A stretch of 58,358 bases of DNA, taken from the NCBI RefSeq assembly GCF_000337335.1, contig NZ_AOJN01000039.1, positions 85,767 through 144,124 on the forward strand. The letters run 5' to 3'. The notes under the pieces were generated by a model, which saw nothing but the letters and a program-made list of their open reading frames with translations, was not told the DNA's origin and ran no database searches. The DNA comes from Halorubrum distributum JCM 10118 (GTDB lineage: Archaea; Halobacteriota; Halobacteria; Halobacteriales; Haloferacaceae). The position numbers were made by a program, and so were the translations under genes. Below are positions 7,340-17,483 of the stretch, one piece after another (the stretch's first letter is position 1; each line of letters opens with the position of its first letter).

Positions 7340-8821
7340 ATGAGTCTCGTCGTTACCGACACCCTGGAAGACGAGCGCGTCGAGTTCACGGCCGACGGCG
7401 ACGTCACGCTGTACGTCTGCGGCCTGACGGTGTCGGACGACCCCCACCTCGGCCACGCCCGGCTGTGGTTCCACGCCGACGTGCTCCACCGGTGGCTCGA
7501 ACACGAGGGGTACGACGTGCGCCACGTCGAGAACGTCACCGACGTCAACGAGAAGATCACGGCCCGGGTCGGCGAGCGCGACGACTGGGCCGCCGAGCGC
7601 GACGTGGCCGAGACGTTCACGGCGAGCGTCTTCGACGCGATGCGCGGGCTGAACCTGAAGCGCGCCGAGGTGTACCCGCGCGTCACCGAACACGTCCCGG
7701 AGATCGTCGGCCTCGTCGAGACCCTGATCGAGCGGGGGTACGCCTACGAGTCGAACGGCTCCGTCTACTTCGACGTGACGCGCTTCGAGGAGTACGGGAA
7801 GCTCTCGAACCAGGACCTCGACGCGCTCGAAGCGCAGGGCGAGCCGGACGAGCGCTCGGAGAAGCGCAACCCCGCCGACTTCGCCCTCTGGAAGGCGGAC
7901 GGCGTGAGCGAGACCGCGGCGCGAGAGCACGCGAAACACGACCACGGGGCGGAGACGCCCGACGGCGAGACGTGGGAGTCGCCGTGGGGCGAGGGGCGCC
8001 CGGGCTGGCACGTCGAGTGCTCGGCGATGTCGACGACGCACCTCGGCGACACGCTCGACATCCACATGGGCGGCCGCGACCTCGTCTTTCCGCACCACGA
8101 GAACGAGATCGCGCAGTCGGAGGCGGCCACCGGCGAGGCGTTCGCCCGGCACTGGCTCCACGTCGGCCTCCTAGAGATGGACGGCGAGAAGATGTCCTCT
8201 TCTATCGGCAACTTCTGGACCGTCCCGGACGCCTTAGAGGAGCTCGGCGTCAACGTCGTCCGCACCTTCTACGCCGGCGCGGCCTACCGCTCCGAGCAGG
8301 CGCTCACCGAGGAGACGATCGCCGAGGCCGAGGAGCGCTGGGAGCGCCTCTCGCGCACCTACGACCGCGCGGTCGACGCGCTCGACTCGACCGACGCCCG
8401 CGCGAAAGCGGCGGATGACGACCTCCGCGCGGCGGTCGAAACCGCCCGCGACGACTTCGCGGCCGCGATGAACGACGACCTCAACCTCCGGGAGGCGACC
8501 GCGGCGCTCCTGGACCTCACCGACGCGGTGAACCGACACATCGACGCCAACGGCGACGCCGCCTACGACTACCGCGGCCTCCGCGAGGCGGTCGAGGCGT
8601 TCGACGACCTCGGCGGCGACGTGCTCGGGCTCCAGTTCGAATCGCCGAGCGACGGCGACGTCGACCTCGCCGGCGAGCTGGTCGAACTCGTCCTCGACGT
8701 GCGCGAGGCCGAGCGCGAGGCCGGCAACTACGAGCGCGCCGACGAGCTCCGCGACGCGCTCCGCGAGGTCGGCGTCGAGATCGAGGACGGCCCGGACGGC
8801 GCGACGTACCGGTTCGAGTAG
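7340..8821 (+). CDS. cysS: cysteinyl-tRNA synthetase
   Basis: A 493-residue class I synthetase that charges tRNA-Cys. It has the Cys-containing LYVCGLTV, a HIGH-like PHLGHAR (about 34-40), zinc-ligand regions HVECSAMST and PHHENE, and KMSSS in DGEKMSSSIGNF. The C-terminal helical DALR-like anticodon-binding part ends in GPDGATYRFE. Length is normal for the family. It has its own TATA box; structured element copy A separates it from ilvA. Confidence 0.95.
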   Translation: MSLVVTDTLEDERVEFTADGDVTLYVCGLTVSDDPHLGHARLWFHADVLHRWLEHEGYDVRHVENVTDVNEKITARVGERDDWAAERDVAETFTASVFDAMRGLNLKRAEVYPRVTEHVPEIVGLVETLIERGYAYESNGSVYFDVTRFEEYGKLSNQDLDALEAQGEPDERSEKRNPADFALWKADGVSETAAREHAKHDHGAETPDGETWESPWGEGRPGWHVECSAMSTTHLGDTLDIHMGGRDLVFPHHENEIAQSEAATGEAFARHWLHVGLLEMDGEKMSSSIGNFWTVPDALEELGVNVVRTFYAGAAYRSEQALTEETIAEAEERWERLSRTYDRAVDALDSTDARAKAADDDLRAAVETARDDFAAAMNDDLNLREATAALLDLTDAVNRHIDANGDAAYDYRGLREAVEAFDDLGGDVLGLQFESPSDGDVDLAGELVELVLDVREAEREAGNYERADELRDALREVGVEIEDGPDGATYRFE

Positions 8822-8850
8822 CGCGACTTGGCCCGGGGGACAGACCCGGC

Positions 8851-9210
8851 TCAGTCCCAAGTCACGTAGACGAGGAAGGCGATGCCGACGAACTCTAAGA
8901 TCTGGAGGTACATCATCGCCCGGAGCGCGGGCGTCGACATCTGCGGCGGGTTCAGGTAGTAGAACAGCGCCAGGGCGTTCTCGGCGAGGAGGAAGAGCGC
9001 GAACACCGCCGAGCCGAGGGTGTGTTTCGACCGGATCTCGAGGTAGTTCCGGCCCCAAATGCCGACGAGGACGAGCAGCAGCAGGATGTTCAGCGCCGCG
9101 GCGACCCGCGCCACGCCGAGCGTCGCGCCGCCGAGCGTCGCGATGACGGCCGTCGCTACGTCGATGGTCGCGGTCAGTTCGGGCGTCGTCACGCCGAGGG
9201 TCGCGGTCAT
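8851..9210 (-). CDS. small three-helix membrane protein of a regulator/membrane pair
   Basis: A 119-residue protein with three predicted membrane helices: VAAALNILLLLVLVGIW, HTLGSAVFALFLLAENALAL, and a C-terminal helix around LEFVGIAFLVYVTW. ATG 9210 (MTATLGVTTPEL) is chosen because the longer frame overlaps the regulator gene. It follows a winged-helix gene by 55 bases on the same strand, an arrangement I recall as recurrent in haloarchaea (DUF7521-like, from memory). Function is unknown; sensing or regulation with the neighbour is an inference. Confidence 0.75.
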   Translation of the reverse strand: MTATLGVTTPELTATIDVATAVIATLGGATLGVARVAAALNILLLLVLVGIWGRNYLEIRSKHTLGSAVFALFLLAENALALFYYLNPPQMSTPALRAMMYLQILEFVGIAFLVYVTWD

Positions 9211-9265
9211 GCCGCGTGCCCTCCGGTTCGGCGGTCGGTCGCTGCGTTCGGGAGATATGTTATGC

Positions 9266-9541
9266 TCATTCCAGTTGGTCGATGATCTCCTCGACGGTGT
9301 CCCAGTGCGTACGGGTCCGGTCCGTGGGGAGGTAAACGGCACCGTAGTTCTGGTCGGTGCTCTCTATCACGCCGTTCTCTTCCAGCACGTCGAGGTGGTG
9401 TCTGACGGTCTTGTACGCGAGGTCGAGGTCCTTGGCGAGCCGGTTGGCGTTCCGCGGGCGCTCGTCGAGCGCGCGGAGCAGGCGAGCCCGGTTCGGGCCG
9501 CCGCGCGTCCCGGCCAACACCTGCCAGAGAACCGGCTCCAT
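9266..9541 (-). CDS. ArsR-like winged-helix transcriptional regulator
   Basis: A 91-residue protein that is almost entirely one winged-helix DNA-binding domain: RARLLRALDERPRNANRLAK, then DLAYKTVRHHLDVLEENGVI, which is the recognition helix region, then a short wing and a helical C-terminus. No metal-binding Cys set is seen, so metal sensing is not supported. A TATA-like TTAATAG lies about 27 bases upstream. It probably forms an operon with the small membrane protein that follows. Confidence 0.85.
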   Translation of the reverse strand: MEPVLWQVLAGTRGGPNRARLLRALDERPRNANRLAKDLDLAYKTVRHHLDVLEENGVIESTDQNYGAVYLPTDRTRTHWDTVEEIIDQLE

Positions 9542-9641
9542 CGACAGTACCCATCGGGAGAGCGGCTATTAAGCGCGGGGATAGCCACACGGCGCATGGA
9601 GGAGGACGTACCGTCAGCGGGGGCATCGGTCGAGAGCCCGC

Positions 9642-10136
9642 CTACGGCAGTAACACGCCGTCGATGACGTGGATGACGCCGTTCGAGGCCTCGATGTTCG
9701 TTTCGACGATCTCGGCCTGACCGTCGTTGAGGACGGTCCCGTCGACGTCGACCGTCGCGCCGTTCAGCGTCGGGACGCTGTCGGCGTTGACGATCGAGTT
9801 CGCCTTCCGGCGACCCGGCACGACGTGGTAGGTGAGCACGTCGGTCAGGAACTCGTCGTCGACGTCGCCCACGTTGTCGGCCGTGATCCCGGCGGCGTCG
9901 AACGCCTCGTCCGTCGGGGCGAACACCGTCAGCTGCCGGTTCCCGCTCAGCGTGTCGACGAGCCCGGCCTCTTGGACCGCTGCGACGAGCACATCGAACC
10001 CGTCGGCGGCGACCGCCACGTCGACTATCGTGTCGCCCTGGCTCGGCGGCTTTGCGGCGGCCGCGCCGACGCCGCCGAGCAGCGTCGCCGTTCCCGCTCC
10101 GACGCCCCTCAGTACCGTCCGTCTGTTTGCGTTCAT
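9642..10136 (-). CDS. secreted fasciclin-domain protein
   Basis: A 164-residue protein with a Tat-like N-terminus (NRRTVLRG followed by an Ala/Gly-rich hydrophobic stretch) and one fasciclin (FAS1) domain at about 35-163. The H1 box LTVFAPTDEAF, the middle motif LTYHVVPGRR and the H2 box NGVIHVIDGVLLP are all present. FAS1 domains mediate adhesion outside the cell. ATG 10136 is chosen because it places the twin arginine at the N-terminus; the frame extends upstream to 10247 without meaning. Confidence 0.88.
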   Translation of the reverse strand: MNANRRTVLRGVGAGTATLLGGVGAAAAKPPSQGDTIVDVAVAADGFDVLVAAVQEAGLVDTLSGNRQLTVFAPTDEAFDAAGITADNVGDVDDEFLTDVLTYHVVPGRRKANSIVNADSVPTLNGATVDVDGTVLNDGQAEIVETNIEASNGVIHVIDGVLLP

Positions 10137-10304
10137 GGGATGAACCCGTCCGGGAGGACGTTTCAGTATGTATTCAACAATTTGGTGAAAGCAACCCGCA
10201 TTCGGCACGAAAGAGACCCAAATCTGCGTCGGTATTGCCGGCGTCACCCGACGACCGAGCGGGCGGAAGCGGCGCCGGAGCGGCGCCGCGATCGGGAGCG
10301 AGAC

Positions 10305-11111
10305 TCAGTCCAGCACGTGCTCGGTGTCGTACGAGCCGAGCACCTTCACCCACCCGTTGTCCGCGATGGCCTCCACGTCTCCGACCGCCTTCGCCATGTG
10401 GTCCTCGTAGAGGCCGGCGTCCACGTCGAAGTGGAACAGGTAGTCGCCGAGGCGCTCGCCGCTCGGGCGCGACTCGATCCGCGAGAGGTTGAGGTTGCGG
10501 TCGGCGAACGCTTCCAGCAGTTCCAAGAGGAGGCCGGGGTAGTTCGCGTTCGGGTAGACGATCAGCGTGGTCTTCCCGCCTGCGTCGGAGCGCGCGGACT
10601 CGGGCGCGACGACGAGGAACCGGGTCGCGTTGGAGGTGCGGTCCTGGATGTCCGCCGCGAGGATCGAGAGGTCGTCGCCGGCGTTGTCCGGGTGCCCGAT
10701 CCCGGCGACGCGGGCGTCCTCGCGGGCGCGCTCGACCCCGCGGGCCGTGGAGGCGACCGCTTCGAGGCCGGCGTCCGGGTAGTTCGTTTCCAGCCAGTTG
10801 CGACACTGCGCGAGCGCCTGCGAGTGGCTCGCGACGACCTCGAACGCGTCGTCCTGCGCGAGGAGGGCGTGCCGGATCGGCGTGACGACCTCGCGGGTGA
10901 CCGAGACGTCGTAGTCGGCGAGCGCGTCGAGGCTCTCCGTGACGGAGCCCTCGATGCTGTTCTCGATGGGGACGACGCCGCGCTCGAACTCGCCGGCCGC
11001 GACGGCGTCGACGATGGCGGTGACCGACTCCCGGAACGACACCTCGGCGGCGACGGAGCGAGCGGCGCGGTGCGAGTACGTGCCGGCGGGACCCAGCGTG
11101 ACGGCGTTCAT
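10305..11111 (-). CDS. pheA: prephenate dehydratase
   Basis: A 268-residue enzyme that converts prephenate to phenylpyruvate in phenylalanine synthesis. The catalytic PDT domain (about 1-180) shows GPAGTYSHRAA, PIENSIEGSV and the TRF motif in TSNATRFLVV. The ACT domain (about 185-265) has LSRIESRPSGERLGDYLFH, the usual phenylalanine feedback site. It stands alone with no chorismate mutase fused, which is normal in archaea. Direct copies of ACCGT lie just upstream of the ATG. Confidence 0.93.
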   Translation of the reverse strand: MNAVTLGPAGTYSHRAARSVAAEVSFRESVTAIVDAVAAGEFERGVVPIENSIEGSVTESLDALADYDVSVTREVVTPIRHALLAQDDAFEVVASHSQALAQCRNWLETNYPDAGLEAVASTARGVERAREDARVAGIGHPDNAGDDLSILAADIQDRTSNATRFLVVAPESARSDAGGKTTLIVYPNANYPGLLLELLEAFADRNLNLSRIESRPSGERLGDYLFHFDVDAGLYEDHMAKAVGDVEAIADNGWVKVLGSYDTEHVLD

Positions 11112-11229
11112 TACCGTACCGTACCGGGGGCGGTGAGAAAAGCCTGCGGGGCGCGGCGATGTTTCCGGGGCGGGCGGGTGCGGTCCCGCACGTCAGCCTG
11201 GCTCGCTTCGTCGCGGTCCCGCCGGAGAG

Positions 11230-12423
11230 TCACTCCTCGTCCGGGTCGGTCGGCACGCCGCCGAGGTTCCCCTCGTCGTCGAACCGCTTCGCCCGCAGGA
11301 AGCGCGCGCGGTAGCGGTTCGCGCCCTCCTTCGTGTCCGCCTCGCGGATCTCGTCGGTCCGGCCGTCGGCGACCGCGTCGATGATAGCCTCGACCTGCTC
11401 CTTCTCGCTCGGCGTCAGCTCGAACTCGTAGGTCCGCGGCTGCTCGCTCTCCAGCCGCGTCCACTTGCGCGCGGCCGACACCACCACGGAGCAGGGCTCG
11501 CGACAGGGGAAGACGCCGTCGCCGCCGTCGACGTCGAGGTCGGTGTCCTCGTCGTACTCCCACTCTCGGCGCTTGAGACACTGCGAGTCGTCGCAGCAGG
11601 CCTCGGCGACCCAGTCGACGTGCTCGTGGCCCTCGCCGCGGTCCCACGTCTTCACGACGCCGTAGATACCGGACTGGCGCTCCATCGTCTCGCGCCAGTG
11701 GGTCACGTCGAGCTCGCCCTCGCGCTCGCGGTGCCAGTTGGCGACCGTCGCGGGGTAGATCGTCTCCACCGTCTCGTAGAGGTCGCGCGGCCCCAGATCG
11801 GGGAAGACCCACCCGCCGGCGAGCGACGGCGCCGTCTTGAGGGGGCGGTATCGCCCCATCTCGTCGAAGGTGACCAGGTCGCGCGCGTCGAGGGGATCCT
11901 CGTGCGCTTCCAAGTCGTCGACCGAGACGTCCGCGTCGTCGGCGTGGCGCACGTCGTAGCGGCGCTCCCCGCGATCGGTGACCGTCGCCGTAATCTTCAG
12001 TTCGCCCCAGGCGCGCTCGATCCCCTCGGCGAGCGCCGCGTACCGGGTCGCGACGGTCTCGCCGTCGGCGTCCTCGATCCACCGGAGGAAGGCGCGGCGC
12101 GGGCCGAACTCGCCGACGACGCGCTCGAAGGCGTACCAATCGGTGACGGCCGCGGCGCGCTCGGTGAGCGCCTCGTGAAGCTCGCGCTCGTCCATCGGCC
12201 TGGGCCGACCGCCGTCGGCGAGGACGTATCCCCCCTCGTCGTCGCGGGCGACGCTGAACCCCTCGAACCGGAGGGGTTCTCCCGGGTCGAGGTCGTCGAG
12301 CGCGTCGAGCACCGCGTCGAACGCGTCGCCCGGGAGGTCGATCTCCGGGGTCGCGGTCCCGTCGTCGCCCGCCTCGTCGTCGACCGCCTCGCCGCCGTCG
12401 GTCGCGGGGGTGGAGTCGGCCAC
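11230..12423 (-). CDS. DR2241-family protein, Cys-rich partner of CbiX
   Basis: A 397-residue protein starting at GTG 12423, two bases after the cbiX stop. The first 50 residues are low-complexity. The C-terminal part has Cys clusters CCDDSQC and PCREPC that could hold an iron-sulfur cluster, and matches from memory the DR2241 and Fer4_23-type domains found with CbiX-type chelatases. A role in cobalt insertion or redox support of the early cobalamin pathway is inferred from this tight coupling. The frame runs open far upstream across cbiX, but that part is out of frame with cbiX. Confidence 0.8.
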   Translation of the reverse strand: MADSTPATDGGEAVDDEAGDDGTATPEIDLPGDAFDAVLDALDDLDPGEPLRFEGFSVARDDEGGYVLADGGRPRPMDERELHEALTERAAAVTDWYAFERVVGEFGPRRAFLRWIEDADGETVATRYAALAEGIERAWGELKITATVTDRGERRYDVRHADDADVSVDDLEAHEDPLDARDLVTFDEMGRYRPLKTAPSLAGGWVFPDLGPRDLYETVETIYPATVANWHREREGELDVTHWRETMERQSGIYGVVKTWDRGEGHEHVDWVAEACCDDSQCLKRREWEYDEDTDLDVDGGDGVFPCREPCSVVVSAARKWTRLESEQPRTYEFELTPSEKEQVEAIIDAVADGRTDEIREADTKEGANRYRARFLRAKRFDDEGNLGGVPTDPDEE

Positions 12424-12425
12424 GG

Positions 12426-13295
12426 TCAGTCCCCCGTGGCGACGCGGGTCGTCTCGCGCACGTCGTCGAGCGCGGTCCCGAGGTCGGCGCCGGCGTCGGC
12501 CGCCCGCTCCAAGACCACGTCGGCCATCAGGGGCTCGGTGCCCACCGCACCCGCGTACCAGATCCGCGTGCCGTCGACGGTCTCGGGCACGTCGTACCCC
12601 TCGGTGTGGTCCTCGCAGAGCCCGACGTCCTCCGGGATGTCCTCCTGGGTGTGGTAGCCGTCGGCGATGAAGAGGGGGACCAAGACGACGTCGTCGCTCT
12701 CGAAGTGCTCGGGGAGGTCGTCGACCTCGGGGTCCTCGTCCATGTACAGCGCCTTCACCTCGTCGAAGCGGTCGCGCTCGGCGATCCGGTCGGCGTGGTA
12801 CTCGATCGCCTTCGCCGAGTTCTCGTTGCGCTCGGTGCCGTGGCCGACGACCGCCAGCCCGAACCCGTCGCCCACGTCGGCGTCGTTCGTCACGGACTCC
12901 GCCCGCCGGACGATCACGTCGGTCATCGCGCGGTGGGTCCCGACCGGGCCGCAGTAGTGGACCTCGCGGTCGATGTCCTCGGCGACGAGGGTCGCCTGGT
13001 CGGCCGAGAGGCCGTCGGAGTCCCACTCGGAGACGTCCCAGCCGGCGAGCCGGAGCTCGCGGGGGATCACCTGCTCGGTGAAGTACCCCTCCGAGATGAA
13101 CAGCGGGACGACGTACACCTCGTCGCCCTCGACGGTGCGGAGCACCTCTCGGAAGTGCGGCTCCTCCTTCCAGAAGCCGGTGCGGACCTCGTCGAAGGCA
13201 CCGGTGGCTCGGATCGTGTCGGCGTGGTCGTACGTCGGCGCGCTCGACTCGGGGTTGAGGTGGGAGCCGTGCGCGACGATGACGAGCGACTGCAT
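12426..13295 (-). CDS. cbiX: sirohydrochlorin cobaltochelatase CbiX
   Basis: A 289-residue long-form CbiX that inserts Co(II) into sirohydrochlorin at the entry to anaerobic cobalamin synthesis. Two similar halves are visible, each starting with a His-bearing strand: SLVIVAHGSHLN at the N-terminus and LAVVGHGTERNE in the middle, each followed by VVPLFISEGYFT or VLVPLFIADGYHT. A TATA-like CCTAAG lies about 27 bases upstream. The remaining cobalamin genes in the window are about 15 kb away, so this is a separate unit with the DR2241 gene. Confidence 0.9.
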   Translation of the reverse strand: MQSLVIVAHGSHLNPESSAPTYDHADTIRATGAFDEVRTGFWKEEPHFREVLRTVEGDEVYVVPLFISEGYFTEQVIPRELRLAGWDVSEWDSDGLSADQATLVAEDIDREVHYCGPVGTHRAMTDVIVRRAESVTNDADVGDGFGLAVVGHGTERNENSAKAIEYHADRIAERDRFDEVKALYMDEDPEVDDLPEHFESDDVVLVPLFIADGYHTQEDIPEDVGLCEDHTEGYDVPETVDGTRIWYAGAVGTEPLMADVVLERAADAGADLGTALDDVRETTRVATGD

Positions 13296-13435
13296 ACCCG
13301 TGCTGGGGCCGCGCCGCTCTTAGGGACTTCGGAGGCTGCGAGGCGACGAGAACGCCGAACGGTCGGCGGCGAGCGGTCCGCGCGTCCGTCGACCGGACCG
13401 AAACGATCTTGCCCGCCCAACGCGCAGCCCCGCGC

Positions 13436-13984
13436 ATGTCGCTGGCAGCCGAGACGCGCGAGGCGGTCAGAGCGCACCCGTTCGTCCGCGACGCGCTCCG
13501 CGCCGGACTGGTGAACCACAGCGCCGCCGCGACCTGGCTCGCCGAGCGGGCCGACCTCAACGGCGATCCGGACGCGATCGCGGCCGCGCTCCGCCGCTTT
13601 CGGGAGGACCTGCCGGCGTACGAGACCGAGTCCCGGACCGCGAGCGTCACCATGCGGAGCGGCGTAGGCGTGGTCGACGACGCGGACGACGCGGCGGACG
13701 CGGGCGCCGGCGACTCCGGCGCGGACGACGCCGACGCCCTCCTCCGGGTCGGCGACGCGGCGGTCGTCGACGGCGGCGACCGCACGGCGATCCTCGCGAC
13801 CGGCGACGCCGACGCCGCGGCGCTGGCGGACGCGCTCGGTCGGCTCGCCGCCGCGGACGTCGACGTCGGGGCCGCGGGCGTGGCCGGCGACGCGCTCGTC
13901 TGCGTCGTCCCGCGGCGCGACGGCGCGAGCGCGGTGCGGGTGGTCGAAGCCGCGCTCGACGCGGTGCCGGTCGCGGAGAGCTAA
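13436..13984 (+). CDS. conserved haloarchaeal protein with helical N-terminus and ACT-like C-terminus
   Basis: A 182-residue protein. Residues 1-60 form a helical domain (AVRAHPFVRDALRAGLVNHS ... AIAAALRRFREDL) resembling a small HTH-like unit. An acidic low-complexity stretch follows around 77-100. The C-terminal 85 residues alternate strands and helices in an ACT-like pattern (RTAILATGDADAAALADALG, ALVCVVPRRDG). ATG 13436 is preferred over the upstream ATG. From memory the family is a haloarchaeal DUF (DUF7523-like). Function is unknown; it is divergent from cbiX. Confidence 0.7.
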   Translation: MSLAAETREAVRAHPFVRDALRAGLVNHSAAATWLAERADLNGDPDAIAAALRRFREDLPAYETESRTASVTMRSGVGVVDDADDAADAGAGDSGADDADALLRVGDAAVVDGGDRTAILATGDADAAALADALGRLAAADVDVGAAGVAGDALVCVVPRRDGASAVRVVEAALDAVPVAES

Positions 13985-14053
13985 CCGCCCGCCGCGGCCG
14001 AACCGATCCTGTCCGGGAGGGCCTTTTTCCCGCTCTCGTGCCCATACGATCCC

Positions 14054-14578
14054 GTGTTGCTCACGACCGCCTTCGTCCTCCACGTGCTCTCCGGCGCGCT
14101 GTGGACCGGCGCGACGCTGTACGTCGTCTACGCGACCCTGCCGCGGGCGACCGACGGGACGCTCGGTCGCGCCGCGTTCGTCGACGCCGCGCACCGGCTC
14201 CTCATGCTCACGCGCTGGACCGGTGTCGTCCTGCCGGTCACCGGCGCGTACATGGTCTGGCGGCTGTACACGCCGCTCGATCTCCTCGCGACGACCGGCC
14301 GGGGGTGGGCCGTCCTCGCGATGCTGTCGCTGTGGGGCGTCATGAACGGGCTCGTCGAGCTCGGCGTCCTCCGGATGCGCCGCGAAATCGACCCCGACCT
14401 CGGGTGGGGCCGGTACATGGCCGAGGGGTTCCCGGTCGACGCGCTCGCCGGAGTCGGGGGCGTCCCCGGATCCGCCCGATTGGCGTCCGTCGCTCGGCCC
14501 TACCTGCTGGCGAGCGGCGGCCTCGCCGTCCTGCTGCTCGTCGACGCCGCGCTCCTCGCCGGCGGGATCCCGGGGTGA
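14054..14578 (+). CDS. CopD-like four-helix membrane protein
   Basis: A 174-residue integral membrane protein starting at GTG 14054, which lies 27 bases after a T-rich TTTTT box. Four hydrophobic segments are visible: LLTTAFVLHVLSGALWTGAT, the region around WTGVVLPVTGAYMVW, AVLAMLSLWGVMNGLVELG, and YLLASGGLAVLLLVDAALL. The N-terminal HVLSGALWTGATLYVVY resembles CopD/YwiC-type membrane domains, where His and Trp residues often bind copper or haem. Substrate and role are not established. Confidence 0.7.
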   Translation: MLLTTAFVLHVLSGALWTGATLYVVYATLPRATDGTLGRAAFVDAAHRLLMLTRWTGVVLPVTGAYMVWRLYTPLDLLATTGRGWAVLAMLSLWGVMNGLVELGVLRMRREIDPDLGWGRYMAEGFPVDALAGVGGVPGSARLASVARPYLLASGGLAVLLLVDAALLAGGIPG

Positions 14579-14597
14579 CGAGCCGCCGCGGAAGAAG

Positions 14598-14605
14598 TAT
14601 ATAAA
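14598..14605 (+). promoter_or_regulatory. orphan TATA box upstream of thermosome
   Basis: TATATAAA is a strong TATA match about 175 bases before the thermosome ATG, with no gene 27 bases downstream of it. It could be a distal thermosome promoter that adds a long 5' leader, or start a short transcript; a 10-codon frame begins with ATG at 14643. Confidence 0.4.
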
Positions 14606-14749
14606 CCAGGGCGAAACGGCGTTCTCGAAGCAAAATAGATCAATGCTAACTTCCCGCATGAACCGGGATAGATGACCGCGGTGTCGTGCGGTTTTCGCCG
14701 AGAGTCGCCGGCGACGGCCGAGCGCGTCCGGTCGCCCCTCACCGAGAGA

Positions 14750-14757
14750 TTTATATA
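14750..14757 (+). promoter_or_regulatory. TATA box of the thermosome gene
   Basis: TTTATATA is centred 28 bases before ATG 14782, which predicts transcription starting within a few bases of the start codon. Confidence 0.7.
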
Positions 14758-14781
14758 GAATCACAATCAATCAAACGCTGT

Positions 14782-16440
<1,659 letters not shown>

Positions 16441-16441
16441 G

Positions 16442-16580
16442 CGAGGTTCCGAAGGAACCTCGAACGGCGAGCGGGGAGCAAGTGGGGTCGACCGGAGGGA
16501 GACCCCAAAAGCGAACGGGACGTATCGTCCCGTGAGCGAGAGCGACCCGCGAGCCGGAAATCTGCCGGAGACAGATTTCC
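16442..16580 (+). other. array of four perfect hairpins after the thermosome stop
   Basis: Four unrelated inverted repeats follow one another: CGAGGTTCC/GGAACCTCG with a GAA loop (16442-16462), GGGGTC/GACCCC with an 11-base loop (16484-16506), ACGGGACG/CGTCCCGT with a TAT loop (16515-16533), and GGAAATCTG/CAGATTTCC with a 7-base loop (16556-16580). No T-tract follows, so they do not look like a simple terminator. A 3' untranslated structure or mRNA stabiliser is possible. The rest of the 16441-16769 gap shows nothing recognisable until the promoter of the next gene. Confidence 0.75.
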
Positions 16581-16769
16581 ATAGACGCCGACCCGGCATC
16601 GCCTCGCCGACCACCCCGTTCACGCGCTCCGATTTCCTCCGGTTTTCGCGCAGTTACCGGTAGCGTCCCCCACACCGCTGTCTGCGGCCGGAACGCGCTC
16701 GACCGCCCGTGCGCGGCGGACGCATCCGCGGCCGCACCTCTTTACGGGTCCGTCTCCTACGCGACGGTG

Positions 16770-17024
16770 ATGGCGAACCTAACGCTCTACGAGCTCGAGG
16801 GCTGTCCGTACTGCGCGAAGGTCAAGACGAAGCTGGCGGACCTCGACCTGGAGTACGGGTCGGTGATGGTGCCGCGCTCGCACGGCGAGCGCACCGAGGT
16901 CGAGGAGGTTTCCGGGCAGACCGGCGTTCCCGTCCTCGTCGACGAGGAGCACGGGGTCGAGGGGATGTCCGAGAGCGACGACATCGTCGAGTACCTCGAG
17001 GAGACGTACGGGAGCGCGAGCTAA
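16770..17024 (+). CDS. glutaredoxin-family protein
   Basis: An 84-residue thioredoxin-fold protein with CPYC active site (LEGCPYCAKVKTKL) near the N-terminus, cis-Pro motif TGVPVLVD and a helical C-terminus (ESDDIVEYLEETYG). It probably reduces disulfides; the electron donor is unknown in haloarchaea, which generally lack glutathione but make gamma-glutamylcysteine. ATG 16770 lies 27 bases after a CTTTAC box; the GTG at 16767 would add one residue. Confidence 0.88.
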   Translation: MANLTLYELEGCPYCAKVKTKLADLDLEYGSVMVPRSHGERTEVEEVSGQTGVPVLVDEEHGVEGMSESDDIVEYLEETYGSAS

Positions 17025-17077
17025 GCGCCGACGCGATCGGCGGCGAGAGCTGAGCTGACGCCGACCGAACGAGAGGC

Positions 17078-17084
17078 TATTTAT
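17078..17084 (+). promoter_or_regulatory. TATA box fixing the start of the DUF192 gene
   Basis: TATTTAT is centred 27 bases before GTG 17108, which favours that start over GTG 17099 in a leaderless transcript. Confidence 0.5.
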
Positions 17085-17107
17085 CTGCCCGCGGCGAGGT
17101 GGCGGGC

Positions 17108-17467
17108 GTGCGACTCGTTCACCGCCCCGCACCGGGGAGCGATCGAACCGAGACCGTCCTCGCGAGCGACGTCGACGTCGCGCGCTCGACGCTCGAACAG
17201 GCTCGTGGACTGATGTTCCGGCGGTCGATCGCGGACGACTACGCGTTGGCCTTCCCGTTCGACGAGCCCGACACGCAGTGGCTCCACATGCTGTTCGTGC
17301 CGTTCGCGATCGACGCGGTGTGGATCGCCGACGGCGAGGTGACGGCGAAAAAGCGGCTCGCGCCGTTCGTCGGGCTGGGGCGCGGCCGCGCCGACACCGT
17401 GGTCGAACTACAGGCGGGCGCGGCCGAGGCGGTGGCGGTCGGCGACGAGCTGCGCCTGGTCGAGTGA
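17108..17467 (+). CDS. DUF192 family protein
   Basis: A 119-residue single-domain DUF192 protein. The family signature ARGLMFRRSIADDYALAFPF, then QWLHMLFVPFAIDAVWI, with charged residues around AKKRLAPF, is complete. The fold is a small beta barrel and its biochemical role is undefined. GTG 17108 (MRLVHRP) is chosen from the TATA spacing; GTG 17099 would add MAG. No signal peptide is present, unlike many bacterial members. Confidence 0.85.
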   Translation: MRLVHRPAPGSDRTETVLASDVDVARSTLEQARGLMFRRSIADDYALAFPFDEPDTQWLHMLFVPFAIDAVWIADGEVTAKKRLAPFVGLGRGRADTVVELQAGAAEAVAVGDELRLVE

Positions 17468-17483
17468 GCGGGCGGCCCGGGAG

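Noticed and set aside
16442..16580. Simple intrinsic terminator after the thermosome gene
   Set aside because: None of the four hairpins is followed by a T-tract, so a plain terminator is not supported.
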